Below are positions 10,929 to 23,358 of a DNA stretch of 64,000 nt, piece by piece; position 1 is the first letter of the stretch; the number at the start of each line of letters is the position of its first letter. Under the pieces are notes generated by a model. The model made no database searches, was not told the origin of the DNA, and worked only from the letters and a program-made list of their open reading frames with translations. A program made the position numbers and the translations under genes. Source of the DNA: Kitagawia praeruptora (lineage: Eukaryota > Streptophyta > Magnoliopsida > Apiales > Apiaceae); contig CM075346.1 of assembly GCA_037693485.1 (NCBI GenBank), forward strand, positions 56,167,001 to 56,231,000, in the 5' to 3' direction.

Positions 10929-11437
10929 ACACTTTTCTACGCTTCCCCACAAGCACAATGTTGTATTTGTTAATTGATTTTAGCCCAAACGATTATTTAA
11001 GTTTTAGTTGGGGGATTACATAAGTTATACAATGGACAATTAAACGTGCGAGTATTCTGAATTTATGCGAAAATGTCTAAGTTTCGCACTAAATGTGCAG
11101 CGTCACGATGACACTTTAAACTGACTCTCCAAATCTTCTGGAATCCTATTGACACATTAAAAGCTGAGTAGCATCATGGATCCAGAGCTTCTATTAAACT
11201 AGCATATCCATATCCTGTAAAAACACAAAACAAGTATTTGCATTTCATTTTTTTACAGGCCTACTTGACATGTGTATCTACAGCAGCACCCTTTCTAGGT
11301 ATGAAAACACATTTTAGAAAATATACAGTTGGCTATAAGAGAAGCACCTCTAAGTTCTGACTAAAAGCTTCAATGATTTATTGTCCCAAGAACAACTGAT
11401 GCTTGAATGGGCATCGTATATTTGCCCAATATCCCAC
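10929..11437. other. Downstream region of the ACR gene
   Basis: About 0.5 kb lies between the MITE and the ACR stop codon. The 3' untranslated region of the minus-strand gene must end somewhere in here. I see no separate gene. Confidence 0.4.
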
Positions 11438-13977
11438 TCAGGAACATGATTTGATCAAACCCAAGTTATAGAGAAACTTTTCTGAACTTGATCGGAAAAT
11501 GTTACCTAGAGAAAACCTGCCCGTCTGTTGAGGTGCTGAACTGGAGTGAGGGTCATTCCTCACATGAAGTATAGACCTTCCTATTTCATTTCTAACCGCC
11601 TCAACAGTCTCAGGTTTGACTAGAATCTCCGATGGATCAGTTACATGAAAGACATTTACTGCTCGAGACCCTTTGGTTGCTACTTCAGCCCGGGCGACTG
11701 ACAGACCATTCTCCCTAAATATACGAGTTACATCAGATAGAAGGCCAGCCCTGTCTTCACAACATAGTTCTAAACTAATACCCTGCAAGTATGAACATGA
11801 CATAACTTCATAAATACACCACATGCAGATCAAACCAAAGGCTACTTGTGAAATACTAGTCTCAACTTTATACCTCAGAAGTTCGCCTCTTGATAGCTGC
11901 CTCCAAGCAATGAATTACTCGTTGCCTCTCTGCTTCGGAATTGATGGGGCACCCATCAATATGCCTGATGTAGTATTCCTGTATTCAAAGAATAAAAATT
12001 AAATAAATACTAAGAGATTCGATCATGACTGTCATATCTCATCTTGAAGCAAATATTAAATGCATTTCGAATACAATAACAAAAAACCAAAGGAGACTAA
12101 TGTTAATTTTACATTCGAGATGTTCATTATTCAGTCAGGGTAAGAGGATTATGTTTCAGTTAAGGATCTTAAACACTAACTAAATGCCGACAGAGTGGAC
12201 AGTTTCTTGTTTCTAAAAAAGGTTTTTCATCTCAATTTATTGACTCAAACAATAATAATTAGAAATTCGAGGGCATTGAGGGTAACCTGTAAAGCCTCTG
12301 GTCCCTCTGCAACTATGGTGCCATGGAATACAACATATTGCATATCCGTCAGCGTGCAAACTGTATCAAAGATCAGCTTAGGCCGGTCTGGACACCTCAC
12401 ATTTACAACAGTATAGCCTTTATCTGCACAACCTTCTACAGTTACAAGGGGCTTCACGCTGTCACTCGTAGATACGAAGTCTGTATCATTCGTATCATAA
12501 TCACGATCAGCATACATCAGTTGATGTAGCCTCCTTTCAGTATGAGTTGAACCCACAGATACAGCGGTGTTTGCTCCCCGCTTATCTCTATTCCCTTTTA
12601 GGACATAAAGGAGAAGTTGTTTGATGTCAGCAAGTCGACTTGAGTCTTCTATAGGTGATCTATCTGCTTCATCTGTGATGTAAACAACTGATGCCACTCT
12701 TGAATTGTGAGTCCACACTTCTGCAGACTCCACATTACACTTAAGATCAGAAAGAACCGCAAACACCTCTGAAAGCAATCCCGGACGGTCCCTTCCAGTC
12801 AATTCAATAGTTGTGCGCCCTGCACCAGCTTGGACGCCCACAGCTCTTGTCAAGGAGTGAAAGCTGCGTCCTCTTGGTCCCAGTGACTGTTACACGTAAT
12901 TTTGTTAAAAACTGGGATTTTAACTTGGTAAAAGTCTTTCTATTAGAAGGTAACACTGTTGAACAAAGAATAAGAGGTATTTTCATCGTAAGAAAACAAA
13001 CAAATACAACTTTGTTTTCATTAGGAATATCTACCAAACAAGAATTTGTGTTTCTCCTAAGAAAGACTGAAAATTTGTAAAATGAGAGAATACCAAGACT
13101 CGCGGAATAGACACCATGTGAAACAAAATAAAAATTTTTAAAAAAATTATTCCTTTCACACATCAATATCAATTCAGTAACTGATTCAAAATGTGTGTTC
13201 ATTACTTGTCCAGTACCCCACAAATTAGAAGTTCAGTGTATTATTGAATAAAAGTTGTCTACAACATGTATTAATGAAATTATAGTTGAAGCAGTGAAAG
13301 AATCAAACAAAAGTAACTGTCATAATCGAAAAAAAAAATAACAATTAAAGCATGCTAAACAAGTTTAATTCATGTCAGGAAGCTTACCTGCTGAATTCGG
13401 TCCGCAACATTATCGTCAGAGAGCTTGTTTCCATATTGATCAGTGACATGAAAAACTGCAAGAAAAGCAAGTTAAAAATCAAGAAATTGTTTTAGAAAAC
13501 ATAGATAGATAAATAAAGGAAAGAAAAGAATCATGAATAAGAACATCATCCATACCATCCATGAACCAGTCCCCATCAGAGGAAATATAAGCTTTCTTAA
13601 TAATAAGATTCATATCAGTGAGAATCTGAACAACTTCTAACAAGCTGCCTCTTTTATTAGCACTGTCAACCTGAAAGCATCAAAATCAAGAAATGCAGTT
13701 ATAACTCCCAAGAAATGGGAACAAAGCAAAACCAAAAAGGAGTGATAGATAGTACCTTAATCAAAGTGGCTTTTCTGTCAGAGGCATTATCACCAGTAAC
13801 CCTTTAATCAAGAAAACATTATAACTACTTAATTAGCATATGCAAATTACTCTAATTATCAATCATTTTAATAATAATAGTAAATAAATAAAAAGAAGAC
13901 TACCTGGGTGGATTCATACGAAGTACAAGCTTCTCAAATTCATCATCAACGTTGAGTGAAGTAGACCAATTATCCAT
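11438..13977 (-). CDS. ACR6-like: ACT-domain-repeat (ACR) protein, ACR6-like
   Basis: This is the only host gene recognised. I read seven exons with GT-AG introns: 13904-13977, 13756-13801, 13556-13670, 13388-13455, 12287-12886, 11874-11978 and 11438-11782. They join in frame to 1353 nt, or 450 residues, a normal length for plant ACR proteins. Four ACT domains can be seen at about residues 36-84, 126-175, 255-311 and 338-385, each with the family pattern of small-molecule-binding ACT folds (for example DRPGLLSEV and DRAGLLSDV). The N-terminal MNPPRV motif is typical of the family. ACR proteins have no catalytic domain and are thought to sense amino acids or related ligands; the ligand here is unknown. 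The start at 13977 is the first ATG of the first exon. No stops or frameshifts are seen. The ACR6 assignment, rather than ACR4 or ACR5, is from memory of the family. Confidence 0.93.
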
Positions 13978-13988
13978 CTTTCTTCAAC

Positions 13989-13994
<6 letters not shown>

Positions 13995-14021
<27 letters not shown>

Positions 14022-14022
14022 G
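13995..14022 (-). repeat. (GA)n microsatellite in the ACR 5' leader
   Basis: A run of about 14 GA units sits 18 bases upstream of the ACR start codon (CT repeat on the coding strand). CT-rich leaders are common in plant genes. It probably lies in the 5' untranslated region or core promoter, but no transcript start can be seen. Confidence 0.85.
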
Positions 14023-14511
14023 TTATTCTTAATTTTAATAGTATTTTGATACTCCACTATTATTCTCTCTGGTAAGTTTAATCTCTACAGCTATCTTTGT
14101 CATTCACTGGGAATCTAGCTGGATTTTCCTTTTTTTGATATTTTTTAATTTTTTTTTAAGGAGAGAGTATATGTATCATGTATGTACAATGTATGTATGT
14201 TTTTGAGTGATACAGGCTAACAGGCCATCCTACTTGAATACTACTAATATATCTTTCCCTATCTGCTTGTATTTCAATTAGCAACTCAGATTTTTCTTTC
14301 TTCTTTGGGTTGCCTTGCCTCATCATCAGATTTACTCATCACATTTTATTATCCAACACAATTTCATCAACTTTTAGGTGAATATTATTGTAAATCCAAT
14401 TATTGTATGATTCCAAATAAACATAATTTTAAGTATTGAGTCTTTGCGTTTTAAAAATTTCTTCGCATCTTATTTATTGTTATTGCACAATAATTTTCTT
14501 TGTACAACTAC
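14023..14511. other. Upstream region of the ACR gene
   Basis: This AT-rich sequence between the ACR leader and the hAT-like element must hold most of the promoter. I could not choose a TATA box with confidence and see no gene. Confidence 0.4.
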
Positions 14512-15253
14512 TAGAGCTGGAAAAAAAATCCGAAAAATCCGATATCCGTCCGAAATATCTGTAATCGTATCCGGAAAAAAGCGGATATTATCCGTATCCG
14601 GAGTAAACCGGATATTATCCGTATCTGAATCCGAGACTTTAGGATACGGATATGGATACGGGTACATCCGTATCCGAAAATATCCGTATCCGAAAATAAT
14701 TATATATAATATATTTTTAATATATTTTTAATACATTTTGAATTTTTATCATTTACTCTTAAAAATAAAATATAATGAATTTAATATAAAATGAAATAAA
14801 AATTAGTCCAACACGTTCTAATTTCTAAAGTAGTATAGTCTATCTACCATAATTCTACCCAATTCACTATTTGTATAGTCTAAAGTAGTACGGTCTTTAA
14901 TTATTTGTATATGGCATATAGTATATAGTTTTGTATACTGTTTGCATATGCAAATTTGGATATGGTTTTTGTAATTTGTAAATTAGAACCGAGTATCTCT
15001 TTAATGTGTCTGTTTTTTTTGTGCAAAAAATGCCTGTTTTTTATAATAATGCAAATTTCAGAAAAAAAATTATTTTTTTCAAAACGGATTTGGATCCGGA
15101 TATTATCCGAATCCGGATAATATCTGCCGGATTCGGATTCGTGTAAAGTTTTGTCGGATATTCCGGATTCGAATACGGATACGGATACGGTTGTAATAAA
15201 CGGATCCGGATTCGGATATGACTGTATCCGTATCCGTATTATCCGTTTTCCAG
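14512..15253. mobile_element. hAT-like non-autonomous element with CCGAT/ATCCG subterminal repeats
   Basis: Both ends carry dense repeats of ATCCG and CGGAT (about 14526-14700 and 15085-15248) around an AT-rich core with no gene. The ends read TAGAGCTGGAAAA and ...TTTTCCAG, so CTGGAAAA is an inverted terminal pair. This layout resembles the much larger hAT element at 57447-61713 (TAGACCTGGCAAA). The outer flanks TACAACTA and TTGAACTA are only a 6-of-8 match, so the exact ends and the 8-bp duplication are uncertain. Confidence 0.55.
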
Positions 15254-15301
15254 TTGAACTAAACATTTAAAATAAAGAGGTAAGAATAAACAAAGATGCT
15301 A

Positions 15302-15521
15302 CTCCCTCTGTCCCTCCCATTTCTTTACAGTTTTTTTTCACTGCTCGACACGCATTTTAAGGCTCCTAAAAAGTATAGTTCCATAACTTATTTTTTAAAT
15401 TTTCTTTTTTTGTAAAAAGAAAATTTAAAAAATAAATTATGAAACTATCCACAAATTGCACCTTAAAATCCGTGCCAGAATTACGTCCCCCAAGGTAAAG
15501 AACCAAGGGGGACAGAGGGAG
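15302..15521. mobile_element. Stowaway MITE
   Basis: A 220-bp element has inverted ends CTCCCTCTGTCCC and GGGACAGAGGGAG and TA duplications at 15300-15301 and 15522-15523. The core is an AT-rich hairpin (AGTATAGTTCCATAACTTA against TAAATTATGAAACTAT). These are the defining features of Tc1/mariner-type Stowaway MITEs. It matches the copy at 10708-10926. Confidence 0.9.
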
Positions 15522-15523
15522 TA

Positions 15524-16141
15524 CTAAAATCTGCCTTGTAATTGGCCTTTCACTAAGCCACAAGAAAATGAATTAATGTGATAATTTAAAGAACAAGTAA
15601 TTATTTTTATTTTTTTTTGACAGGATTTAAAAAGCAACCTTAATAAAATAAAAGAAAGTGGTAGTATTGTAAATTGCAGTGGCTCTTGAATTGGAGCAAG
15701 AGGTATGAGAAAAGATGTGACATAAACTGCATCGACCCAATTATTGTCACCATTTGCCAATTTGTAGCAACACAAGCAGTAGTGTCGTAGTCCCTGTTTT
15801 CTGAGTTTTCAAGTTTCATAAAAAAGGTTTGTCCAATCCCCTTTCTGGACTTGTATTTTGTCTGCCCTTGTCACCGCTTCAAATATTAGACTATACAGTA
15901 CTACTTAACATCACCTTCCAGCTCAAGTAAACATATCTCACTGGGAACATGTACTTGAATCGATTTATCTGTCTATAATACTATGTTAAGTGGACAAACA
16001 AAGTCCAGCTTGACCCAATTTTCACAAGGCCCAAATGGTCCAGCCTCTAATACTTGTAGTGACCAGTGAATCAGTGATAGCTGCTGCAAGCTAAATATCT
16101 TTGATTCACTAGTTTATTGAGACGGACCTACAACCTCTTGC
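15524..16141. other. Unassigned intergenic sequence
   Basis: About 0.6 kb between a Stowaway MITE and a LINE tail. No open frame of substance and no recognised repeat was seen. Confidence 0.4.
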
Positions 16142-16404
16142 GAAGGCATGTCATGGCAAAGCTGGAGAAGCTTATTTTGGGACGATTGTCCAAGATTGTA
16201 TCAATTTATTAAAGCACATTGATCACGTGCTAGTTGAGTTTATTTACCGGTCTGCAAATGGTGTGGCGCACTTGTTAGCTCAAGTCGCACGATCTATGTC
16301 AGACTTAGACGAGTGGTTTGTCACTCCGCCAAATTTCCTACTTGATGTACTTGATTCTGATTGTCTTTAATGCAAGTACGATTTTACTCAAAAAAAAAAA
16401 AAAA
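16142..16404 (+). pseudogene. LINE (L1-type) 3' end with RNase H tail and poly-A
   Basis: The frame from 16143 to the TAA at 16368-16370 ends with the RNase H-like tail found in plant L1-type LINE ORF2, including YFGTIVQDC, VEFIYRSANGVAH and an ending with DEWFVTPPNFLLDVL. The SAN-x-VAH motif is the RNase H histidine region. After a 19-base trailer comes a 15-base poly-A run (16390-16404), the normal LINE end. Nothing of RT or endonuclease is present, so this is a 5'-truncated insertion. Confidence 0.75.
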
Positions 16405-16498
16405 GTTGACAAGTTGAAAAAGACAAATTCAGACTTCCACTACTTTGAACTCAATACTAGACTACTGCATGTGCATGCTATCGTTTGTCCATCTGTAC

Positions 16499-16763
16499 TA
16501 GTATTATGTTAAAGTCGAAACGGTCTTGATTATATTTTTAAATTAAAAAATGTTTATTTTTAATTGAAAATATTACCTTTTACAAACACCTAAAATATCA
16601 TATCTTCCGGTCACTAATATTTTCTTTCTAATTAAAATAAGTTATTTTTTAATTTAAAACAAAATATTGCAATCATTAATATATATTCACAAAAATTACA
16701 CTGCCATCTTTTCCCGTCACTAATAAAATATATAATAAAAATATGTATACAATGAATAATGAA
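16499..16763 (+). repeat. Helitron-like repeat A, left part
   Basis: It begins TATTATGTTAAAGTCGAAAC, like the 5' ends of the repeats at 37385 and 44388, and continues with the same AT-rich body. It is cut at 16764 by the Mutator-type element and resumes at 37097-37395. The family resembles plant non-autonomous Helitrons; the assignment is moderate because no perfect terminal hairpin is left in this copy. Confidence 0.5.
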
Positions 16764-17220
16764 GGGAAAATGAATTTTTTTGTCACTGAACTATTGACCT
16801 TTTTAGAAACCTACCCACTCAACTATAAATTTTTCTTTTTTACTCACTAATGTTAGGTCCGGTTTTTTTTAGTCACTAAACTTAGGTTTGGATTTTGTTT
16901 TACTCACTAAACTTAGGTTCAGATTAGATTATTAGCATTAAGTTAATTTTTTTTGCTCACTAACCTTAGGTTCGGAGTGAAAATGTCAATTGAAGCTTTA
17001 ATACTTAAAAATGATGCATTATAGAGGACAATTTGTTAAATTTTAATACTTGAAAATGATGCATTAAACTTTAACTTGAAAATAAATCGATTAAATTTAA
17101 TAAGATAAAGTATGCATTAAACTTTATCTTGAAAATAAATCGATAAATTTTAATAAGATAAAATATGCAATAAATTTTATCTTGAAAATAAATCGATAAT
17201 GTTTAATAAGATAAAGTTAT

Positions 17221-18211
17221 TGTTATTCCCAGATTACACACTTGTATAATTGTAGAAGGGGGGGGGGGGTTGAATACAATTCTTGATAATTATAAATTTC
17301 TGATAAAAACCACAGAAATCTATAAGGAGATAATTGCTGAATAAGAAATGGTTCACAAACACATAAAAAATCAGGTGGTTAAATGTACCACCTGAGACTT
17401 TTATTCGAAGAAAACTCTGTGATACAAATGTACACAGCTTCTGTTTTTACAACTCTTTGCTTCTAAGGATATTCAAGAAACCCTAAGCAAATATGTCTGT
17501 TTTCTTAATCTCTAAAGAGTTGCTACACTTGGTTATATATCCCAAGTTTACAAGTACTACAGGAATAAGATAATATTAATCTAATTCAAGTTGACTTGCT
17601 ACTCCACTCCAAATCCACATGTAGCCGAAAGGTTGTACTTGTGAACAGATATGTCCCCTGCACCTTTCTTGTATGTACTGTGTAAATGGAATGCTTCTTT
17701 CTTCTGTGTTTCCAAAGTATAGCTGCCATACTGCTTTTTATACCTACTATCAACCCATGTGATCTGTCAGTCAAACCTGTCCTTATCAACTGCTAATTCC
17801 CAGCTAGCATAGGATAAAGTGTTAATGATTATCCGTTGATGTTGTGCACAGTTATCCGTTGATGGTAGTTTGAGCTGTATCCGTTGATAGAGTAGATTTG
17901 AGTTGTATCCGTTGATAGAGTCTTGTTCTCATCCGTTGATACACTTTCACTTAGACAGAATTACATAGCATAGCTTATTTACAATTGGCTACCTTATTCT
18001 GCCTATCCATTGATGGTCAATATGACTCTGAATAAAAACACTATCAACTGATAAATAGAGATATTGCAGTATGCTACAAAACCTCATCCGTTGATGAGCT
18101 ACCTGTCAACGAATAGAGTTATAATGTCTTATCCGTTGACAGTTATAAAACTTGACTTATACAATTTTGCTTGAATGTTAAGTTATCATCAACTACAACA
18201 TATTCCTAACA
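17221..18211 (-). repeat. 3' LTR of the Sirevirus-type element
   Basis: This 991-bp repeat starts TGTTATTCCCAG and ends ATTCCTAACA. It has a run of 13 G at about 17259-17271, which is shorter in the partner LTR. Between 17828 and 18140 it holds seven exact copies of ATCCGTTGA and a few near copies. That cluster falls in the likely regulatory upstream part of the LTR when read on the minus strand. Confidence 0.93.
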
Positions 18212-18223
18212 ATCTCCCCCAAT
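18212..18223 (-). promoter_or_regulatory. Polypurine tract of the Sirevirus-type element
   Basis: On the minus strand this reads AATTGGGGGAGAT immediately before the 3' LTR, the standard plus-strand priming site of copia elements. Confidence 0.8.
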
Positions 18224-18387
18224 TTATACTTGATGGCAGTAAAGCATAAATTCAGAACCTTGATGATAACAAAACATTGCTAAAGATATATATACTAAAG
18301 TATGCAAGCATTGTATTAAGCTACAAAAATTAAAATCAGAAAGCTTTAAGAAACTTATCAGAGAGGTGCTCTTTTAGATTGAGCAAA

Positions 18388-21300
18388 TTAGTGATGTTTC
18401 CTCTCTCTGGTTGGCTGCACCCTTGACTTTCCTTCCTTGGCAGAGTTGGACTCAATTTGCACTTGAAGTTGCCTATAGAAGGTATCTTCTTCAACAACTT
18501 TTGGATTTAACTTTAGTTGTAACCATCTTAGGTATTCAGAACTAGCCTTTGACAGTTGGTCGTCTAACCTGAAGAATCTCCTAGTGCCCTCTTCATCCCT
18601 GAACTCCATCATCCAAAAGGGTTGAATGTGGATTTTCTGTCCATTATATGGGATCTTCATTTTCTTTGGTAAACTTGAGGGTGAGTTCCATTCTCTCCTT
18701 ATTTCTTCTATTCTGCTAATTATCTCCCTTCTAGCTGTCTCAGAGAATCCTGTGTGTCTCTTGAAAGCTGAGAACACTTTGGTCAATGTATGATAATTCT
18801 CTCCAAGAACCTTCTGTAATGGCCATGTCCTCTGATTTCCTCCCTTGTAGACAAACACTAATCTCTCAGGTAGATGCTTGAACTTGTCAATTCCTCTCAC
18901 TTCTGACAATTCATCCAAATATAGATTCATGCCAGAGTATTCTTCAATTTCTGCCTGATAGATAAAGTCTTCTTTGTTTTCCAAGATTGGCTGTTTGACA
19001 ATAGCAGGTACCCTAGCAACTTGAACTGGTCCCTTTGAAAGTTGCTTCCTTGGAGCTCTTTTCTTCTGTTTTGGATTCAGCAAGATTGAAGGAACTTCAA
19101 TTGAATCAAAATTCATTGGTTCTTCTTTAGGCATTATGGGGTCACCATGAAAGTTCACAGTTGGGTTGATTACTGTTGCAGATATAGATACTGATGAGCG
19201 CCAGTAGTTTCTTTTTCTGGAGAGGGTTCTGGAGAAAGAACCCTTTTGGTTTTAGCTTTCATTCTTTTAGATTTGGATTTGGGGACTTCCTCAAGTTCCC
19301 TCATTTCTTCCTCTATCTCATCCATTAACTCTTCAGCCAGCCTAGCCCTCTTTTCATCTGAGTTTTCATGTTGATTTTCTGTACTTGGATGAGCTTCCCT
19401 TTGGATTCTGAAGACTTCTTCTCTTTTAGCTTCCACAAATTTAGGATGGCTGTTGGATATATTTAATACTTTTCCATTCCTTATAATTACAGCCATCCAA
19501 TCTCTTACACTCTTATTTGTCTGCTCTTTGAACTCTATGATTGTTTTTCCCATTAGCTTTTCTTTATCATTCTTGGGAAATGGGTAGTCCAATTGAAGCT
19601 TGTTCTTCCCATTTTCCTTTGGAGGTAAGTAGGCTCTGGTTTTGATGACTGGTTCAAATTCTTTGACATATGATAGCTCAGCATCATAGAATGTAGGAGC
19701 CACAATCTCTGGAGTGAGCATCTTCATGATTGTGGTTGATATTGTTAGAGCAGAAGATTGAGCATTAAGAAACAGAGATGATGCAATTGATTCATTGATC
19801 ATCCTCTCTGTCTTTAGAATTCTTTCACTACTCTCCTTGTTGATCTTTTCCAAAGCTTCTATTTTGGCTTGCCTTTCACCATCTGAGATTTCTTCTAAAC
19901 TTTGAATCTCAGGCAAAGCCACTTGTTTCTTCACAGGAGAAGCCTTTATTTCAAAATCTGTTGGATTGACCACTACAATTGGTTGTTGCTCCCCCTCAAT
20001 CTGTGCTATCTTACTACTGGTAGCTTGAATTTGACCAGAAGATGTTGCAGCCTCTTCTTTGCTTGTTCCCATTTTCTCCCCCTTTTTGTTAGCATCAAGG
20101 GTTGGGGGTGAAGCTGCAAGTAGCATTTCCAGTAGTTGAGTTTGTTTTGATTGATTGGCAATGATAGTTTACAATTGAGATTCCACACTATCCACTCTGG
20201 AGGAAAGAAGCTGAACAGATTTAGCCAGGCTATCTTCTTTGAGAAGTTTGCTAGTAAGCACCTTCTGAGTGGTAGTAGGAGCTAGTGCCTCAATCCTGGC
20301 ATCTAGTTCTATCTTCATATCTCTAATTGCAGTTTTGACCTCCTCCTGTTGTGTTCTTTGAATAACTGTTTGCATCTTTTGCAATTTCAGTGAGGCCATA
20401 ACCTGCTCAAGAACAGTCTTTCTCTGTGGTTCTGTAGTTTGGTGCTCAGCCTTAGTAGATTGATATTGCTTCATGATTTCCACATTGAGATCCCTAAGTT
20501 CAGTGGCATTGGTAAACATCCATTCTGGAGTCTCTTCCTCATTGATTTCTTCACCATCTGAACTTTGACTGTCATCACTGCCAAATTCTTCACTTCCAGC
20601 ACTTGAAGACAGGGTTTGTAAAGCTTCTTTTGCTCTTTGAAGAGATTCTGAGGTGTGCACTAGGTACATTGCCTCCTCTGCCTCCACATTGCCCTGTTGT
20701 GCCATGACTTGATAGGCAGAAACAGGATGAGTAAAGGTTTCAGGATCGAAAGAGATGGAGTCAATAATTGACTGATATTCTTGTCGAAATTCCATCTCTT
20801 TGGAAGCTTCATTAACCTCCATTAACTCACTTGCAATGGCTGAATCATCCTGCCTTATTTCTCCTGTAGTCCCTTCTCTCCTCTCATCTCTCTTTTCTTG
20901 CATCAGGGGCTCCCCCTGGCTCACACCTCTCACACCCTCACCTTCACCTACTAAGGTGGAACTCTCTTGCTCTCCTTTTGCCTGACCGGAAGAAATGGTC
21001 AGCCTCTCATTATTTTTCTCTCATTTTGCCTGCTCACAAGGCAGCCTCTCACTCCCTTCCCTCATTCCTAAAAGTGTTTCAACTACTACAAACTCCTCCA
21101 CAGTTGACATGGGAATGTCACATTTTGCAGTGGTAGAGAGAGTTGTCAACGGATAAAGTGTATCCGTTGATGTAGTAGTTATTGCTGTCAACGGATGATT
21201 AGTTGTAGACACATCCGTTGATGGAGAAACACTTGTCAACGGATGAAGGAAAAAGAGTATCCGTTGAAGTGAAAACCAACACTGAATCTGTGGTGATTGA

Positions 21301-22845
21301 TTTTAAGGAAGAGGCCACAGATAGTGTTGTGAATTCAGGAATGGAAGATTGATGGCCCAACAAATCATCTAAAAGATGATGACCACCAATTGTTGAGTGG
21401 GGCTTCTCCAAGAATTTTAAAGATAGAGAATCAGGAATTGATGTAGATATCATATCCACATCCAGAGATGGAGTTGGTTATGGTGGATTAAAATGTGTAT
21501 CGATTTGAAGGTTAAGATCAAGGGGCTGTGACTCCACATTTATTGAAGTCACATCAAACTGAATTCGAGAAGGTACAGTTTGCTGTACTGTGTGTGCACC
21601 CTGTGATTCCCCAATGGTTTTGGATTTTACTCTTCTACCATAGGTTTTTGAGTGAGAGCTATCTGTGTCTCTTGCCCTTTTGTGCAGTGTTCCTGGAGTG
21701 GAACTTAAATCAGTAGTCATACCCTGTTGAGAGGATGTAACTAGAATTTGGCTTGAAGGTTCATTAACAGTCTTTTGAGAGACTGAAATGTTGGTTGCAC
21801 CTGCCTCACCTTCCTTATCCTTAGGGCTTCTTTGATGTTCACCCTGTTCCTCACCACTCACTACCACCTTCACACTCCCCTCAAGAGTTTTGGTAGTTTT
21901 TGCAAGACACCTGAGGTTTGTCTTTTAGATTGTGGTTTTGAAACTCTGGATTTGGTCACTTTGGTAAGTGATAGGAGCCTGTTTGGTCACAGCCAAAGAC
22001 TCCATTGTGACATTGGAAGGCAAAGAAATTTGGGTAGAGATAGGAGTAATAAGATTAGAAGCTACCTGAATAATTGGTGGATAAACCAATTGTACTCCTG
22101 CATTCAGATTCATTCGAATAAAGTCACTGAGGACTCTATTCTCCTGTACAAAACAACTGAACTTGCTATCCGGGTTAGAGAGGGATAGCTCATTCTCTGA
22201 CATATGCAGGCCTAAGAGCATCAAAAATCTAGCAAAGTAGATATTTTTGCCCCTAGTTTCTTTCTTACCTAACTTAGCTGCTATTTCATACATTACTAGT
22301 GAGTCAAAGTTAAAGTATTTATCAGTTAAAAGCATACAAAGCATCACTAGCATGGATTTAGTAACAGCATCAAAATTACTAATTTTACCAGAAAAAGTTT
22401 TAATGAAAGCATCACACAGATAACTCCATTCTTTAACCATACCCTTCATAACAATCTTACCTAAATTGTCAGTACTAGAAGCATATCCAATTGAGTTTAG
22501 CATGGTAACTATTTCAGCATCGGTTGGTAATGATGAACAATTATTTTCAGGTAATTTTAAGCATGCAGTAAGGACATCAGAATTAGCCACATAATTTTTA
22601 CCCTTAAGAGAAAAAGAGATAGTTTCATCAGTACCATTAAATTCAGCCGATGTCCACATTTCCTCAATTACTTCATGGATGAGGGGTGTGGTGGTAGTCA
22701 TAGCATATGATAGCCTACAGTTCTTCACAAAATTCATCATAGTATGATAGGCTTCTGGAGCAATCGCAGTATCGACCAAAGCAGCAAAATTGTTCTTCTC
22801 ATAAGTGAATCCAGTTGAGGACATCATCTTAACAATGGGTTCCAT
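18388..22845 (-). pseudogene. Third long ORF of the Sirevirus-type element (env position), decayed
   Basis: Downstream of pol, where Sireviruses carry their extra or 'env-like' gene, a frame can be followed from the ATG at 22845 to the stop at 18388. That is 4458 nt, or 1486 codons. It has in-frame stops at 21925 (TAA), 21478 (TAA), 21021 (TGA) and 20169 (TAA). Two compensating frameshifts lie near 21240 and 19165-19200. The first 340 codons look globular (for example FSGKISNFDAV and GKNIYFARFLMLLGLH). The middle is Ser/Thr-rich, encodes the repeated ATCCGTTGA motif, and has a probable coiled coil around 20330-20900. The last part is basic and hydrophilic. I see no signal peptide or convincing membrane segment, so an envelope role is not supported by this sequence. 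The function is unknown. Confidence 0.65.
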
Positions 22846-23358
22846 TTGGAGTAGTGAACTTTGAGTTGTAGAGAATTTGATGAAGAGGAAGATGTAGAGA
22901 TTTTGCTTAAGAAAATTCGTGAGTAGATAAAAGTGAACCGTTAAAGAGATAAACACCCTTTATACTTCTCAGAATTTAATTAAAGAATAATTGAGAGTAA
23001 TTATCCTATTGGGCAAAAATAACTGTCAGATAATAAATGAAAAGAAAAGAAGTACAGCCGTGACTAAATATACATGTTTACCAACGGCTATATATAAAAA
23101 AAATATGTATATCAACGGATAAAGAATGGACGGTTGAGAAAATAGTTTATCCATCGATGACGTGGACAACCTGTTATCCGTTGACATACGAAAATCTAGT
23201 AATGTGTTTATACTGCCAATGGATAAAAGGATATCCGTTGATAAGCAAATTTTGCCTTAAACAAAATTTCTGCTAAAAGATTTCTGAGAATTTTAGTTCT
23301 CAAGTAAATCAAAACACATTTCTAGCTGCAATACAGTATAATTAGATATCACTAGGAA
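22846..23358 (-). other. Untranslated interval between pol and the third ORF
   Basis: This 0.5 kb AT-rich gap holds three exact copies of the ATCCGTTGA/TCAACGGAT motif and several near copies between 23108 and 23245, in both orientations. It could serve as a promoter or leader for the third ORF; that is inference. Confidence 0.5.

Noticed and set aside
13388..13455. ACR as two separate genes because of the roughly 500-bp intron (12887-13387)
   Set aside because: Exons on both sides join in frame with GT-AG borders and give a standard four-ACT protein of 450 residues.
18388..22845. Envelope gene in the Sirevirus third ORF
   Set aside because: The position fits, but no signal peptide, membrane segment or cysteine pattern is visible, so I left it as an ORF of unknown function.
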